Origin: Rhodospirillales bacterium
GTDB lineage: Bacteria > Pseudomonadota > Alphaproteobacteria > Rhodospirillales > GLO-3
Assembly: GCA_003354135.1 (NCBI GenBank)
Contig: PIVK01000015.1
Location: 1 to 64,000 of the forward strand
Direction: 5' to 3'
DNA: 64,000 nt
The notes beneath the pieces were generated by a model, which saw only the letters and a list, made by a program, of their open reading frames with translations, was not told the DNA's origin and did no database searches. The position numbers and the translations under genes are program-made. Shown here in pieces: positions 17,479 through 24,884 of this stretch; position 1 is the stretch's first letter, and each line of letters opens with the position of its first letter.

Positions 17479-18561
17479 GTGCCCGGCGCCGCCTCCCGCA
17501 TGCGCTCCCGCCAAGCCGGTGTCATTTGGCCCGGATTCGTCGACGCGCTTGCGACGTTGCTCATGGTCATCATCTTCCTCTTAATGATTTTCGTCGTCGC
17601 CCAGTTTTTTCTCGGCAAAGCCCTGTCTGGCCGCGACGAATCATTGGAGAGGCTTAACAGCCAAGTGGCGGAACTCGGCAGCCTCCTGGCCTTGGAACGC
17701 AAGGCCAGTGCGGACCTGGGCCGCAACGTCGAGCATTTAAGCGAGGAATTGCAGGTCTCCATCAAATCCCGCGATAACCTCGCAGCAACGGTGGACGACC
17801 TGACCCGCCGCGCCACCAGCGCGGAAGACCGGGCGGCAAAGGTGGAAGCACTGGAGGCGTTGAAGGAGGATCTCGAAAGGCAAATAACCAAGACCGAAGG
17901 AAGACTGCTTAAGGAACAAGAAATTTCGGAGAGCGTGCGCGCCCAGATCGCCCTGCTGAACAAACAGATGAGGGCTCTGAACAATCAGATAGCAACCCTC
18001 AACGGGGTGCTGGAGGCGGCGGAAAAGAAGGCTGAGAAACAGAAGGTCCAGATCAAAAGCCTTGGCAAGCGTCTTAACGCGGCGCTCGCCAGCAAGGTGC
18101 AGCAACTTGCCATGTACCGGTCCGAATTCTTCGGCAAGTTGCGCGAGGTCCTGGGCAAGACCCAGGACGTGCGGATCGTCGGCGACCGCTTCATCTTCCA
18201 GTCCGAGGTGCTGTTCTCCAGTGGCTCGGCCGAACTGGGCAAGCCGGGCCAAGTGCAGCTCAACCGGCTCGCCAAGACTCTGACCGGCATTTCGGACAAG
18301 ATCCCGCCCGAAATCGACTGGGTGCTGCGCGTCGACGGCCACACGGACCGGGTGCCAATCAAGAACCGGCGCTATCCCTCCAACTGGGAGCTTTCGGCGG
18401 CACGGGCCATTTCGGTGGTCAAACATCTGATCCGTAAAGGCATCTCCGCCAAGCGCTTGGTCGCCGCCGGTTTCGGCGAACAGCACCCCCTGGACGCGCG
18501 CACGGACAAAATCGCCCTTAGGCGCAACCGCCGCATCGAGTTCAAGCTGACACAGCGTTGA
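17479..18561 (+). CDS. MotB-like peptidoglycan-binding protein
   Basis: A 360-residue protein with one N-terminal membrane helix (about 20-45: ALATLLMVIIFLLMIFVVAQFFLG). The Asp in PGFVDALATLLMV corresponds to the proton-binding Asp of MotB/TolR. A long coiled coil spans about 50-205, and a C-terminal OmpA/MotB domain contains VLRVDGHTDRVPIKN, NWELSAARAISVV and RRNRRIEFKL. The start is GTG with AGGAG six bases before it, directly outside the R1 element. With the upstream channel protein it should form a proton-driven complex anchored to peptidoglycan. No flagellar gene is near, so a flagellar role is doubtful. Confidence 0.88.
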   Translation: MPGAASRMRSRQAGVIWPGFVDALATLLMVIIFLLMIFVVAQFFLGKALSGRDESLERLNSQVAELGSLLALERKASADLGRNVEHLSEELQVSIKSRDNLAATVDDLTRRATSAEDRAAKVEALEALKEDLERQITKTEGRLLKEQEISESVRAQIALLNKQMRALNNQIATLNGVLEAAEKKAEKQKVQIKSLGKRLNAALASKVQQLAMYRSEFFGKLREVLGKTQDVRIVGDRFIFQSEVLFSSGSAELGKPGQVQLNRLAKTLTGISDKIPPEIDWVLRVDGHTDRVPIKNRRYPSNWELSAARAISVVKHLIRKGISAKRLVAAGFGEQHPLDARTDKIALRRNRRIEFKLTQR

Positions 18562-18643
18562 CCCGCCCCTTGCCTTGCATCGCAGTTGCGGCCAATATGC
18601 GCCGCCGCACGCACAGGCGCAAAATGTCACAGGAGTGGATCGG

Positions 18644-19597
18644 ATGTTCCGTCCGGAAATCAAGGTCCTGGATTGCACGATCCGGGACGGGGGCCTAATC
18701 AACAACTACCATTTCACGGACGATTTCGTGAAGGCCGTCTGGCGCACCTGCTGCGACGCCCACGTGGACATCGTCGAACTGGGCAAGAAACTCGCCGTCA
18801 GCGAAGAGTACACCCGCGAGAAGTACGGCAAATGGAACTTCTGCGACGACGACGACCTGAAACGGGTCATCGAGTCCCACGAGTGCGAGAACCCACCCCT
18901 GGTCGCCGTTATGTTCGACATTGGCCGGGTGGACCTCACCTGCCTGCAACCCGCTGACCAGTCGCCGTTCGACATGGTGCGCACGGCCTGCTACGTCGGC
19001 GATATCGAAAAGGGAGTTGACCTCGCCAAACGGTCCAAGGACCTGGGGTACCTCACGACCATCAACATCATGGCGTCGTCCGCCGCCATGCGCACAGAAC
19101 TTATCGAGGGGCTGGAAGAGATCAACAAGGCCCCCGAAATCGACTACCTGTATCTCGTCGACAGCTTTGGCGCCTTCTATTCCGAACAGGTGACCGATTA
19201 CCTGAACCTCTACAAGAAATATGCGCCGGACAAGGCGTTGGGTTTCCACGCCCACAACAACCAGCAACTGGCTTTCTCCAACACCCAACAGGCGATCATC
19301 GATGGAGTGAACCTGCTGGATGCGACCATCAACGGCATCGGGCGTGGCGCCGGCAACTGCAACCTGGAATTGCTGCTCAATTTCCTCAAGAACCCCAAGT
19401 TCGATGTCCGTCCCATCTACAAGGTAATTCAGGAAAGTTTCGTGCCGCTCAGGCGCGAAATCGAATGGGGCTTCAACGACATTTACGGCATCAGCGGACA
19501 CCTCAACCAGCACCCGCGTGCGGCCATGAAGTGCCGGGCCGATAAGAACCGAGACAACTGCCACGACTTCCTGCTCAAATCCATGCAGCCGGATTAG
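18644..19597 (+). CDS. DRE-TIM metallolyase (HMGL-like) protein
   Basis: A 317-residue member of the HMG-CoA lyase / homocitrate synthase superfamily, like the aldolase domain of 4-hydroxy-2-oxovalerate aldolase. The signature LDCTIRDGGLINN is at residues 9-21 (Asp and Arg bind metal and substrate), and GFHAHNNQQLA supplies the two metal His residues, followed by DATINGIGRGAGN. No partner acetaldehyde dehydrogenase is adjacent, so the substrate is open. AGGAG lies before the ATG. Confidence 0.8.
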   Translation: MFRPEIKVLDCTIRDGGLINNYHFTDDFVKAVWRTCCDAHVDIVELGKKLAVSEEYTREKYGKWNFCDDDDLKRVIESHECENPPLVAVMFDIGRVDLTCLQPADQSPFDMVRTACYVGDIEKGVDLAKRSKDLGYLTTINIMASSAAMRTELIEGLEEINKAPEIDYLYLVDSFGAFYSEQVTDYLNLYKKYAPDKALGFHAHNNQQLAFSNTQQAIIDGVNLLDATINGIGRGAGNCNLELLLNFLKNPKFDVRPIYKVIQESFVPLRREIEWGFNDIYGISGHLNQHPRAAMKCRADKNRDNCHDFLLKSMQPD

Positions 19598-19638
19598 CGC
19601 GAGGCACGGTTGATGAAATCCCGTTTCACCATTTGTCA

Positions 19639-19718
19639 TGGCCGGGCGAAGGCCCGGCCATCCGCGCTTTCATTCTGGGGGCGAAGACCGACATGGACGC
19701 CCGGGTCAAGACCGGGCA
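19639..19718. repeat. REP-like pair of GC-rich palindromes
   Basis: TGGCCGGGCGAAGGCCCGGC (from 19639) and the palindrome GCCCGGGTCAAGACCGGGC (19700-19718) form two hairpins in the spacer after the aldolase gene. This is the form of dispersed REP-type units common in alphaproteobacteria. It may also end transcription, although no T-run follows. Confidence 0.6.
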
Positions 19719-19758
19719 CGATGGATAATGTAAATCGCCCCCTCCACATCAATATGAC

Positions 19759-19821
19759 AGAGCGGATTCACGCGAGAGTTCGGCGCTACGAAACAGCTTC
19801 GATCTCTCACGATCCGCTCTA
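19759..19821. repeat. R2 right module alone (copy D3)
   Basis: A 63-bp palindrome running from AGAGCGGATT to GATCCGCTCTA. It matches the right modules of the R2 elements at 17262-17325 and 43957-44019 but lacks the left module. It lies just upstream of the MFS gene and could affect its leader. Confidence 0.75.
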
Positions 19822-19845
19822 GACGCAACGAGTTCAACACGCCGA

Positions 19846-21012
19846 ATGCTGATCCTGTTCCTCATCGTTTTCGTCGATCTGGTCGGCTTCGGCATCATCA
19901 TCCCGCTGCTGCCGTTCTACGGTGAGTTCCATCAGGCCAGCCCGGATCAGGTGGGCCTTTTGATGGCCACCTATTCGCTGACCCAGTTCATCGCCGCCCC
20001 TTTCTGGGGACGGCTTTCCGATCGCATCGGACGGCGCCCAGTCCTGATTTTTACCTTAGCCGGTGCCGCGGCATCTTACGTTTGGCTGGGATTCGCCCAT
20101 ACGCTCTGGGCGCTGTTCGCAGCCCGCGCGCTGGGCGGCCTGATGGCAGGAAACATCTCCACCGCCTTCGCCTATGTGGCAGATATAACCAGCCCCGAGA
20201 ACCGGGCCAAGGGCATGGGCATCGTCGGTGCCGCCTTCGGTCTCGGTTTCATCGCAGGTCCCGCTATTGGCGGCATCCTGGCCGGCCCCGACCCTATGAA
20301 CGCCGATTACCGCAGCCCATCCCTGGCCGCGGCTGCCCTCTCGGTCGTGGCCCTGGTTCTGGCCCTGGCCATTTTAAAGGAGTCCCTGTCGGAAGAAATC
20401 CGGGCACGGATCGCGGCGCGCACGCCCAGGAGCCGCCTCGCCCATTTCCAGTACGCCCTGACCCACCGCCATGTGGGCCTGCTGATCCTACTCTCTTTCC
20501 TCGCCACATTCGTCTTCGCCGGCATGGAAACCACCTTCGCCATGTGGTCGCGTCGCCAATTCGGCTGGGGGCCCGAGCAAAACGGTTACCTCTTTGCCTT
20601 CGTCGGCATCATCAGCGCCGTCATCCAGGGGGGCCTGGTGGGCCGCCTCGCCAAGCGTTTCGGGGAAGCGAACCTCATCACCCAGGGCGCGTTCGCGTTG
20701 GTGGTCGGCTTGGCCATGATCCCCCTGTCGGACAACCTGCCGGTGCTCATCGCGGCTATGGTGATCATGGCTTACGGGTTCTCGGTCGCCTCGCCGTCCC
20801 TGAACAGCCTGATCTCGCTCCAGGTGAGCGACGAAGATCAGGGCGGAGTCATGGGAGTCGCACGATCAGCAACGACACTGGCCCGCGTCGTTGGCCCGGC
20901 GTGGGCCGGCATGTTGTTTGCCGGCCTAAGCCCCGATTGGCCCTACTGGGGCGGCGCCATCATCATGCTGCTGGTGGCAGCGCTGAGCTTCCGGGCGCCG
21001 AAACGGGATTAG
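19846..21012 (+). CDS. MFS efflux transporter, TetA-like
   Basis: A 388-residue permease with 12 predicted helices. After the first helix (DLVGFGIIIPLLPFYG) comes the loop motif GRLSDRIGRRPVLI between helices 2 and 3, and motif C-like GFIAGPAIGGILAG in helix 5, which marks drug/proton antiporters. The substrate is unknown. The ATG lacks a strong ribosome site. The stop TAG lies inside the hairpin shared with cyaY. Confidence 0.88.
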   Translation: MLILFLIVFVDLVGFGIIIPLLPFYGEFHQASPDQVGLLMATYSLTQFIAAPFWGRLSDRIGRRPVLIFTLAGAAASYVWLGFAHTLWALFAARALGGLMAGNISTAFAYVADITSPENRAKGMGIVGAAFGLGFIAGPAIGGILAGPDPMNADYRSPSLAAAALSVVALVLALAILKESLSEEIRARIAARTPRSRLAHFQYALTHRHVGLLILLSFLATFVFAGMETTFAMWSRRQFGWGPEQNGYLFAFVGIISAVIQGGLVGRLAKRFGEANLITQGAFALVVGLAMIPLSDNLPVLIAAMVIMAYGFSVASPSLNSLISLQVSDEDQGGVMGVARSATTLARVVGPAWAGMLFAGLSPDWPYWGGAIIMLLVAALSFRAPKRD

Positions 21013-21045
21013 ACCCCATGTCCGAATAGGACATGGGGTCTAATC
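21007..21045. terminator. Perfect hairpin shared by convergent MFS and cyaY genes
   Basis: GATTAGACCCCATGTCC (21007-21023) pairs perfectly with GGACATGGGGTCTAATC (21029-21045) around a five-base loop. Both stop codons, TAG at 21010-21012 on plus and TAG at 21042-21040 on minus, lie at matching positions in the arms. It can act in both directions, though neither side has a long T-run. The sequence also resembles hairpins spread by REP-associated transposases. Confidence 0.7.
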
Positions 21046-21372
21046 GAAACGGACATTCTCCCCGGTGGCCCGCGAAAGCTCGGCGGACAGCATGTCGTGG
21101 AGTCCCTCGCCGCCGCGGGTCGACACCCAACGCCCCTTTGTTTCGTCGTAATCGAAATGTGAGGCGCCGCTCATCGGTGAGGACATCCAGATCTGGCGGT
21201 TGGGCCGGTGCAGGTTGATTGCGTATTGGCCTCCGGACTCCAATTCAACGGTCAGGATTCCATTCTCGATATCGGCCTCCAGGTAATCGCTCAAGCCCTC
21301 TTCGAGGGCGTCCATCAGATCCTCCAGGACTTTCACTCCGGCCGTTACGAAGTCGCTTTCACCCAACGCCAT
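21040..21372 (-). CDS. cyaY: CyaY, bacterial frataxin
   Basis: A 110-residue frataxin-family protein thought to regulate iron delivery to the Isc Fe-S cluster machinery. The acidic N-terminal helix (ESDFVTAGVKVLEDLMDALEE) is followed by LEADIENGILTVELESGGQY and NRQIWMSSPMSGASHFDY, the conserved beta-sheet face. ATG 21372 gives the family length. It is divergent from rpmE. Confidence 0.92.
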   Translation of the reverse strand: MALGESDFVTAGVKVLEDLMDALEEGLSDYLEADIENGILTVELESGGQYAINLHRPNRQIWMSSPMSGASHFDYDETKGRWVSTRGGEGLHDMLSAELSRATGENVRFD

Positions 21373-21418
21373 GTCCGTTACCTTCCCAATCTCTCTTGCC
21401 AATACCCGACTTCCGCCC

Positions 21419-21447
21419 TTGCGTGAGAGGAAACCCTTGGCTATATA
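21419..21447 (+). promoter_or_regulatory. Sigma-70-type promoter for rpmE
   Basis: TTGCGT (21419-21424) and TATATA (21442-21447) are separated by 17 bp, and the start codon of rpmE follows 28 bp later. This is a sequence-based prediction. Confidence 0.55.
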
Positions 21448-21474
21448 AAGCGCCTTCAACGTCGGAGCAAAGCC

Positions 21475-21699
21475 ATGAAAAAGAACATCCATCCCGATTA
21501 TCACGAGATCGAAGTCGTGATGACCGACGGAAGCACCTTCAAGACGCGATCCACCCTCGGTGCGGAGGGCGACACCTTGAAGCTTGACGTCGACACCAAA
21601 ACCCATCCGGCCTGGACCGGCGGGGCGCACCATCTGATCGACGCAGGCGGCCGTCTTGCCGCGTTCAACAAGCGGTTCAAGGATTTCGGGCTCAAATAA
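21475..21699 (+). CDS. rpmE: 50S ribosomal protein bL31
   Basis: A 74-residue ribosomal protein. [19 protein letters not shown] is the alphaproteobacterial bL31 start, and HPAWTGG and [11 protein letters not shown] complete it. The zinc-binding Cys residues of some bL31 proteins are absent, so this is the C-minus form. A ribosome site (GGAG) precedes the ATG. Confidence 0.96.
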   Translation: MKKNIHPDYHEIEVVMTDGSTFKTRSTLGAEGDTLKLDVDTKTHPAWTGGAHHLIDAGGRLAAFNKRFKDFGLK

Positions 21700-21811
21700 G
21701 GGCATCCGGAAGACGAACCTTCGCGGGGCGCCAGCGCAAGCTCGGCGTCAACATGTTCCTGACCGGCGCGGTCGAGGTACTCTCCACGGATCGGCATCTG
21801 GACGCCCGGGC

Positions 21812-21952
21812 GATGGCTTGTTCGGGACCCATGTGCAGTTGGCAGCCCGCATCGTCGGCAAGGCGGGCAAAGGGCAGATCTTCGTCTCCGAGACCGTGCG
21901 CGGCATTTGCGCCGGCAAGAATGACCTTTCCCCGGAATCCCGAGGGAAGGTC
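21812..21952 (+). pseudogene. Class III adenylate cyclase fragment
   Basis: A 47-codon stretch encodes DGLFGTHVQLAARIVGKAGK and QIFVSETVRGICAG. It matches the end of the class III cyclase domain, where the pattern is FG-x-x-V-x-LAARI followed by a strand and a VRG helix. The rest of the domain is missing on both sides. It is a remnant lying tail to tail with the Crp/Fnr gene. Confidence 0.6.
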
Positions 21953-21958
21953 AGGCAC

Positions 21959-22564
21959 TCAATACACCGCTCCCCGGCCCACAAGGTGGATGACCCGTTC
22001 ATCCAGCCGCATGATTTTGCCGTCTGCGGCCAGGGCCGTCAGGGACCTGTAGAAGGCCTCATGGGTCAGGCCCAGTTCCTGAGCTATGTCCTTGAGCGGG
22101 CGGTCGAAGGCGACCACCCCATCGTTTCTCGCCTTGAGTTGAAGCATCCTCAGGACCCGCTCGTTGGCGGAACGGATGTTGCGCAGTTCGATCTGGCTGC
22201 GCAGGGTGTGGATCTGGCTGGCGAAGTTTTCCAGCAGCGCAAGGATCAGGCTGGGTGGGTTGCCCAGCGCATCCCACAGGGCGGTCTTGGAATAGGCCAG
22301 AACCACCGAATTCTCGGCGGCAACGGCATCGCAGTGGTAGACCTCCGAGAACAGCGCCGCCTCGGCCAGGGTTTCGCCAGCCAGTGCCGTGTGCACCGAT
22401 ACCTCGACACCACTCGAGAGGTGGCGGAGCAGTCGGACACGCCCAGATATGACGATGTAAACCGCCTGAGCGGTGTCTCCTTGGAAGAAAAGGTATTGGT
22501 TCGTTTCCAGGCGTTGGGGGTGTCCCCCCACTAACGTGCTTTCTATCCATTCGGCCAACGACAT
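21959..22564 (-). CDS. Crp/Fnr-family transcriptional regulator
   Basis: A protein of about 201 residues with an N-terminal cyclic-nucleotide-type beta barrel (NQYLFFQGDTAQAVYIVISG, then GETLAEAALF) and a C-terminal winged helix (LKDIAQELGLTHEAFYRSL). The recognition helix keeps the Glu and Arg of Crp/Fnr proteins, which read TGA half-sites. It has one Cys only, so it cannot hold an FNR Fe-S cluster; it may sense cAMP, heme-bound gas or nothing. ATG 22564 is 6 nt past the upstream permease stop; a GTG at 22594 is an alternative. It is the last gene of the ABC operon and may control it. Confidence 0.88.
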   Translation of the reverse strand: MSLAEWIESTLVGGHPQRLETNQYLFFQGDTAQAVYIVISGRVRLLRHLSSGVEVSVHTALAGETLAEAALFSEVYHCDAVAAENSVVLAYSKTALWDALGNPPSLILALLENFASQIHTLRSQIELRNIRSANERVLRMLQLKARNDGVVAFDRPLKDIAQELGLTHEAFYRSLTALAADGKIMRLDERVIHLVGRGAVY

Positions 22565-22569
22565 GGGAC

Positions 22570-23799
22570 CTACCCGGCTTTCAATCTGCGCCACGGCGAC
22601 TCACGTTTGTTCCGTTTAGAGAACATCCAGCAGAGTAAACCCGCGAGAGTCGCTCCAAGCAAGGGCGAAAATGCCATGCTCCAAGCGGGAACGGTCAGCG
22701 TCAGACCAAGCCGCAGCGGCGGCAGGACGGTGTCGGTTGCGGACGATACCGGCAGTTCGGTGCCCACGTATTTCGGCAGAGTGAAGTCGAACGACGACAG
22801 TACCGCCATACCGACGCCGGCGAACGCCAGGGCGAGCAGCCCGCCCAGCAATCCCTGAACAGCCACTTCTGCGGCAAGGTGGCCGTGGATGGTACGCCGA
22901 CTCCACCCTAGGGCGGCCAGAACGGCTCCGTCGCGCCGGCGTTCGATCCAAGTGCCGTAGACCAGGACGGCGATCAGCCCCAGGGCGATAGCGCTGGAGC
23001 CCACCAGCGTCACCGAACGCAGACCGCCAAGCGTCTGGGCGATGCCGCCCAGCATCCGTAAAACACCGTCCGCAGAGATCACGGAGCCGCTCGAGAGCGA
23101 TGCGGCGATCTGCTCGCGGACGCCTTCCGGAAGCGCGCTGGCCGACAGGGTGACGTAAAGCTGGTTCACCTCGTTGGCGCCCAGCTTGCCCAGGCGGCGC
23201 GCAACATCCACGTCCAGGTACAGATTGCTGGAGCCAACCTGGCTTTTTAGGTCAACGATGCCGACCACGGTAAAGGGGGTGCCACCGACGTCGAACCGGG
23301 TTCCCGGCTTCAGGCCGAAAAAAGCGGCGTAGTGGCGTTCGACCACCGCTTCGGCCTCACCCGGTCGGGGCATGCGTCCGGCAATGATCCAGTCTCGCAC
23401 TTTTCCCGGCCCGATCAGTGCCGCATCCGGGTCCAGGGGAATCCCGCCCAGGGTATAGAACCGCCCCGCCCCCAGGTTCCACAACTGGACGAAGCCAGCC
23501 ACCGAAGTGACGCCGTCCATGGCGGAAACGGTTTCCCATTCCGCATCTGTGATGACCTGTGCGGAATAGGGCAGCATGATCCCCATCTCCTTGGGCAGCG
23601 CCGATCCGGTCACCCCGCGCTGGACGATCAACTGTGCTCCGACCTTCTCGAACGGAGCACGCGCAAGATCGAGGAAGCCTCGCCCCAGCGCGTCGAGAAG
23701 CAGAGGCAAAGCGAGCGCCATCCCCAGTCCGGTCACCATCAACAGGGTCCGTCGCCAGCTGTGGCTAATTTCCCTCAGAATGAAACGCGCCCTGGACAT
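22570..23799 (-). CDS. FtsX/MacB-type ABC permease (second)
   Basis: A 409-residue permease with an N-terminal helix (LLMVTGLGMALALPLLLDALG), a large periplasmic domain (about 40-265) and three C-terminal helices (about 275, 320 and 370), the FtsX/MacB layout. The loop IERRRDGAVLAALGWSRRTI before helix 3 is the ATPase-coupling region. It lies 1 bp after the thioredoxin-like gene and is paired with the permease at 24885. Confidence 0.85.
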   Translation of the reverse strand: MSRARFILREISHSWRRTLLMVTGLGMALALPLLLDALGRGFLDLARAPFEKVGAQLIVQRGVTGSALPKEMGIMLPYSAQVITDAEWETVSAMDGVTSVAGFVQLWNLGAGRFYTLGGIPLDPDAALIGPGKVRDWIIAGRMPRPGEAEAVVERHYAAFFGLKPGTRFDVGGTPFTVVGIVDLKSQVGSSNLYLDVDVARRLGKLGANEVNQLYVTLSASALPEGVREQIAASLSSGSVISADGVLRMLGGIAQTLGGLRSVTLVGSSAIALGLIAVLVYGTWIERRRDGAVLAALGWSRRTIHGHLAAEVAVQGLLGGLLALAFAGVGMAVLSSFDFTLPKYVGTELPVSSATDTVLPPLRLGLTLTVPAWSMAFSPLLGATLAGLLCWMFSKRNKRESPWRRLKAG

Positions 23800-23800
23800 A

Positions 23801-24205
23801 TCAGCGGAGTTTGCTGGTCAGCACGTTCTCGAGATCGGCGGCACTCCAACTGCCCGACAGGCCCATGGGGCTATTGGCGTTGGCGGGGAAGCCTACGAAT
23901 TTGACGGGTCGGCCACCGGGGAGCAAAGCGCGGAAGTCCCCGTCGACCAGCACCGCCAGCGGAACATGGCCTTTCAGCCCCAGCGAGCGCAAGCGGGTGA
24001 CACCTTCCCGGCTTTCGGCGTCCGTTTCGACAACCTCGACCTCGCCGGAATAGTTCGCCAGCATCTCGCGGACCGGCTTCAGCGCCTCCTGGACGGGCCA
24101 GTGCGATAGAGCGACGATCTCGATCAAGGGTGATTTGGCCCAGGCGCCCACCCCAGGCCCGACCAGGAACAGGACGAGACCCGTCAGACAAAACAGCTTA
24201 CGCAT
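23801..24205 (-). CDS. Periplasmic thioredoxin-like protein without cysteines
   Basis: A 134-residue exported protein. A signal peptide spans about 1-23 (LFCLTGLVLFLVGPGVGAWA). The mature part fits a thioredoxin-like fold (ALSHWPVQEALKPVREMLAN, VEVVETDAESREGV, VPLAVLVDG), but the position of the CxxC is taken by HWPV and no Cys remains, so it is not a redox enzyme. Its location between the ATPase and permease genes suggests a periplasmic accessory subunit. MGETT at 24220 is an alternative start. Confidence 0.65.
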   Translation of the reverse strand: MRKLFCLTGLVLFLVGPGVGAWAKSPLIEIVALSHWPVQEALKPVREMLANYSGEVEVVETDAESREGVTRLRSLGLKGHVPLAVLVDGDFRALLPGGRPVKFVGFPANANSPMGLSGSWSAADLENVLTSKLR

Positions 24206-24869
24206 GGTAGTTTCTCCCATCTCTGATGGTGATAACGGCGTCAGCCCTGGCCGAAATGTCGGTGTCGTGCGTCACCATCAACAGGGCGGTTCCCTGCTCG
24301 CGACAGGTCGTGCCAAGCAAGTCCAAAACCGCCTCTCCGGTGGCCTCGTCCAGATTGCCGGTCGGCTCGTCCGCCAGCAGGATCTTGGGGCGGGATATCA
24401 GCGCGCGGGCAATCGCCACGCGCTGTTTCTCGCCACCGCTGAGCGCTCCGGGCTTGTGGCCCGCACGCCGGTCCATTCCCACCTGCGCGAGGAGGCTGTG
24501 TGCTTCCTCCCATGCAGCCCGGGATGGGCGTTTCCTGCGGGCGGCCATGGGTAGAACGACGTTTTCCAGGGCCGTCAGCGAGGGGATCAAATGGAACCCC
24601 TGGAAGACGATGCCGACGGTCTCGCGGCGCAGCCGGGACAAGGACTCGTCGTCCATTTCGGAAATCTCGCGGCCATCAACGAACAACCGGCCTTCCGAGG
24701 GGGGCTCGAGTCCGGATATCAATGCCAGCAGAGTGCTCTTTCCGGAACCGGACTTGCCGGTGACCGCCACGAACGATCCCGCCTCGACGGACAGGGAGAC
24801 GCCTTTGAGAACCTCCACGGTCCCATAGGATTTCCGCACGTCTTCCAGCCTTATAATTGTCTGATCCAC
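24198..24869 (-). CDS. MacB/LolD-type ABC ATPase
   Basis: A 223-residue nucleotide-binding subunit. Walker A is GKSGSGKST, the signature LSGGEKQRVAIARAL, and Walker B ILLADEPTGNLD, followed by the switch His in VTHD. The length and the DEPTGNLD sequence place it with LolD/MacB-type ATPases that drive FtsX-like permeases. It overlaps the thioredoxin-like gene by 8 nt. Confidence 0.95.
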   Translation of the reverse strand: MDQTIIRLEDVRKSYGTVEVLKGVSLSVEAGSFVAVTGKSGSGKSTLLALISGLEPPSEGRLFVDGREISEMDDESLSRLRRETVGIVFQGFHLIPSLTALENVVLPMAARRKRPSRAAWEEAHSLLAQVGMDRRAGHKPGALSGGEKQRVAIARALISRPKILLADEPTGNLDEATGEAVLDLLGTTCREQGTALLMVTHDTDISARADAVITIRDGRNYHA

Positions 24870-24884
24870 ATTACTTCTCCAACG

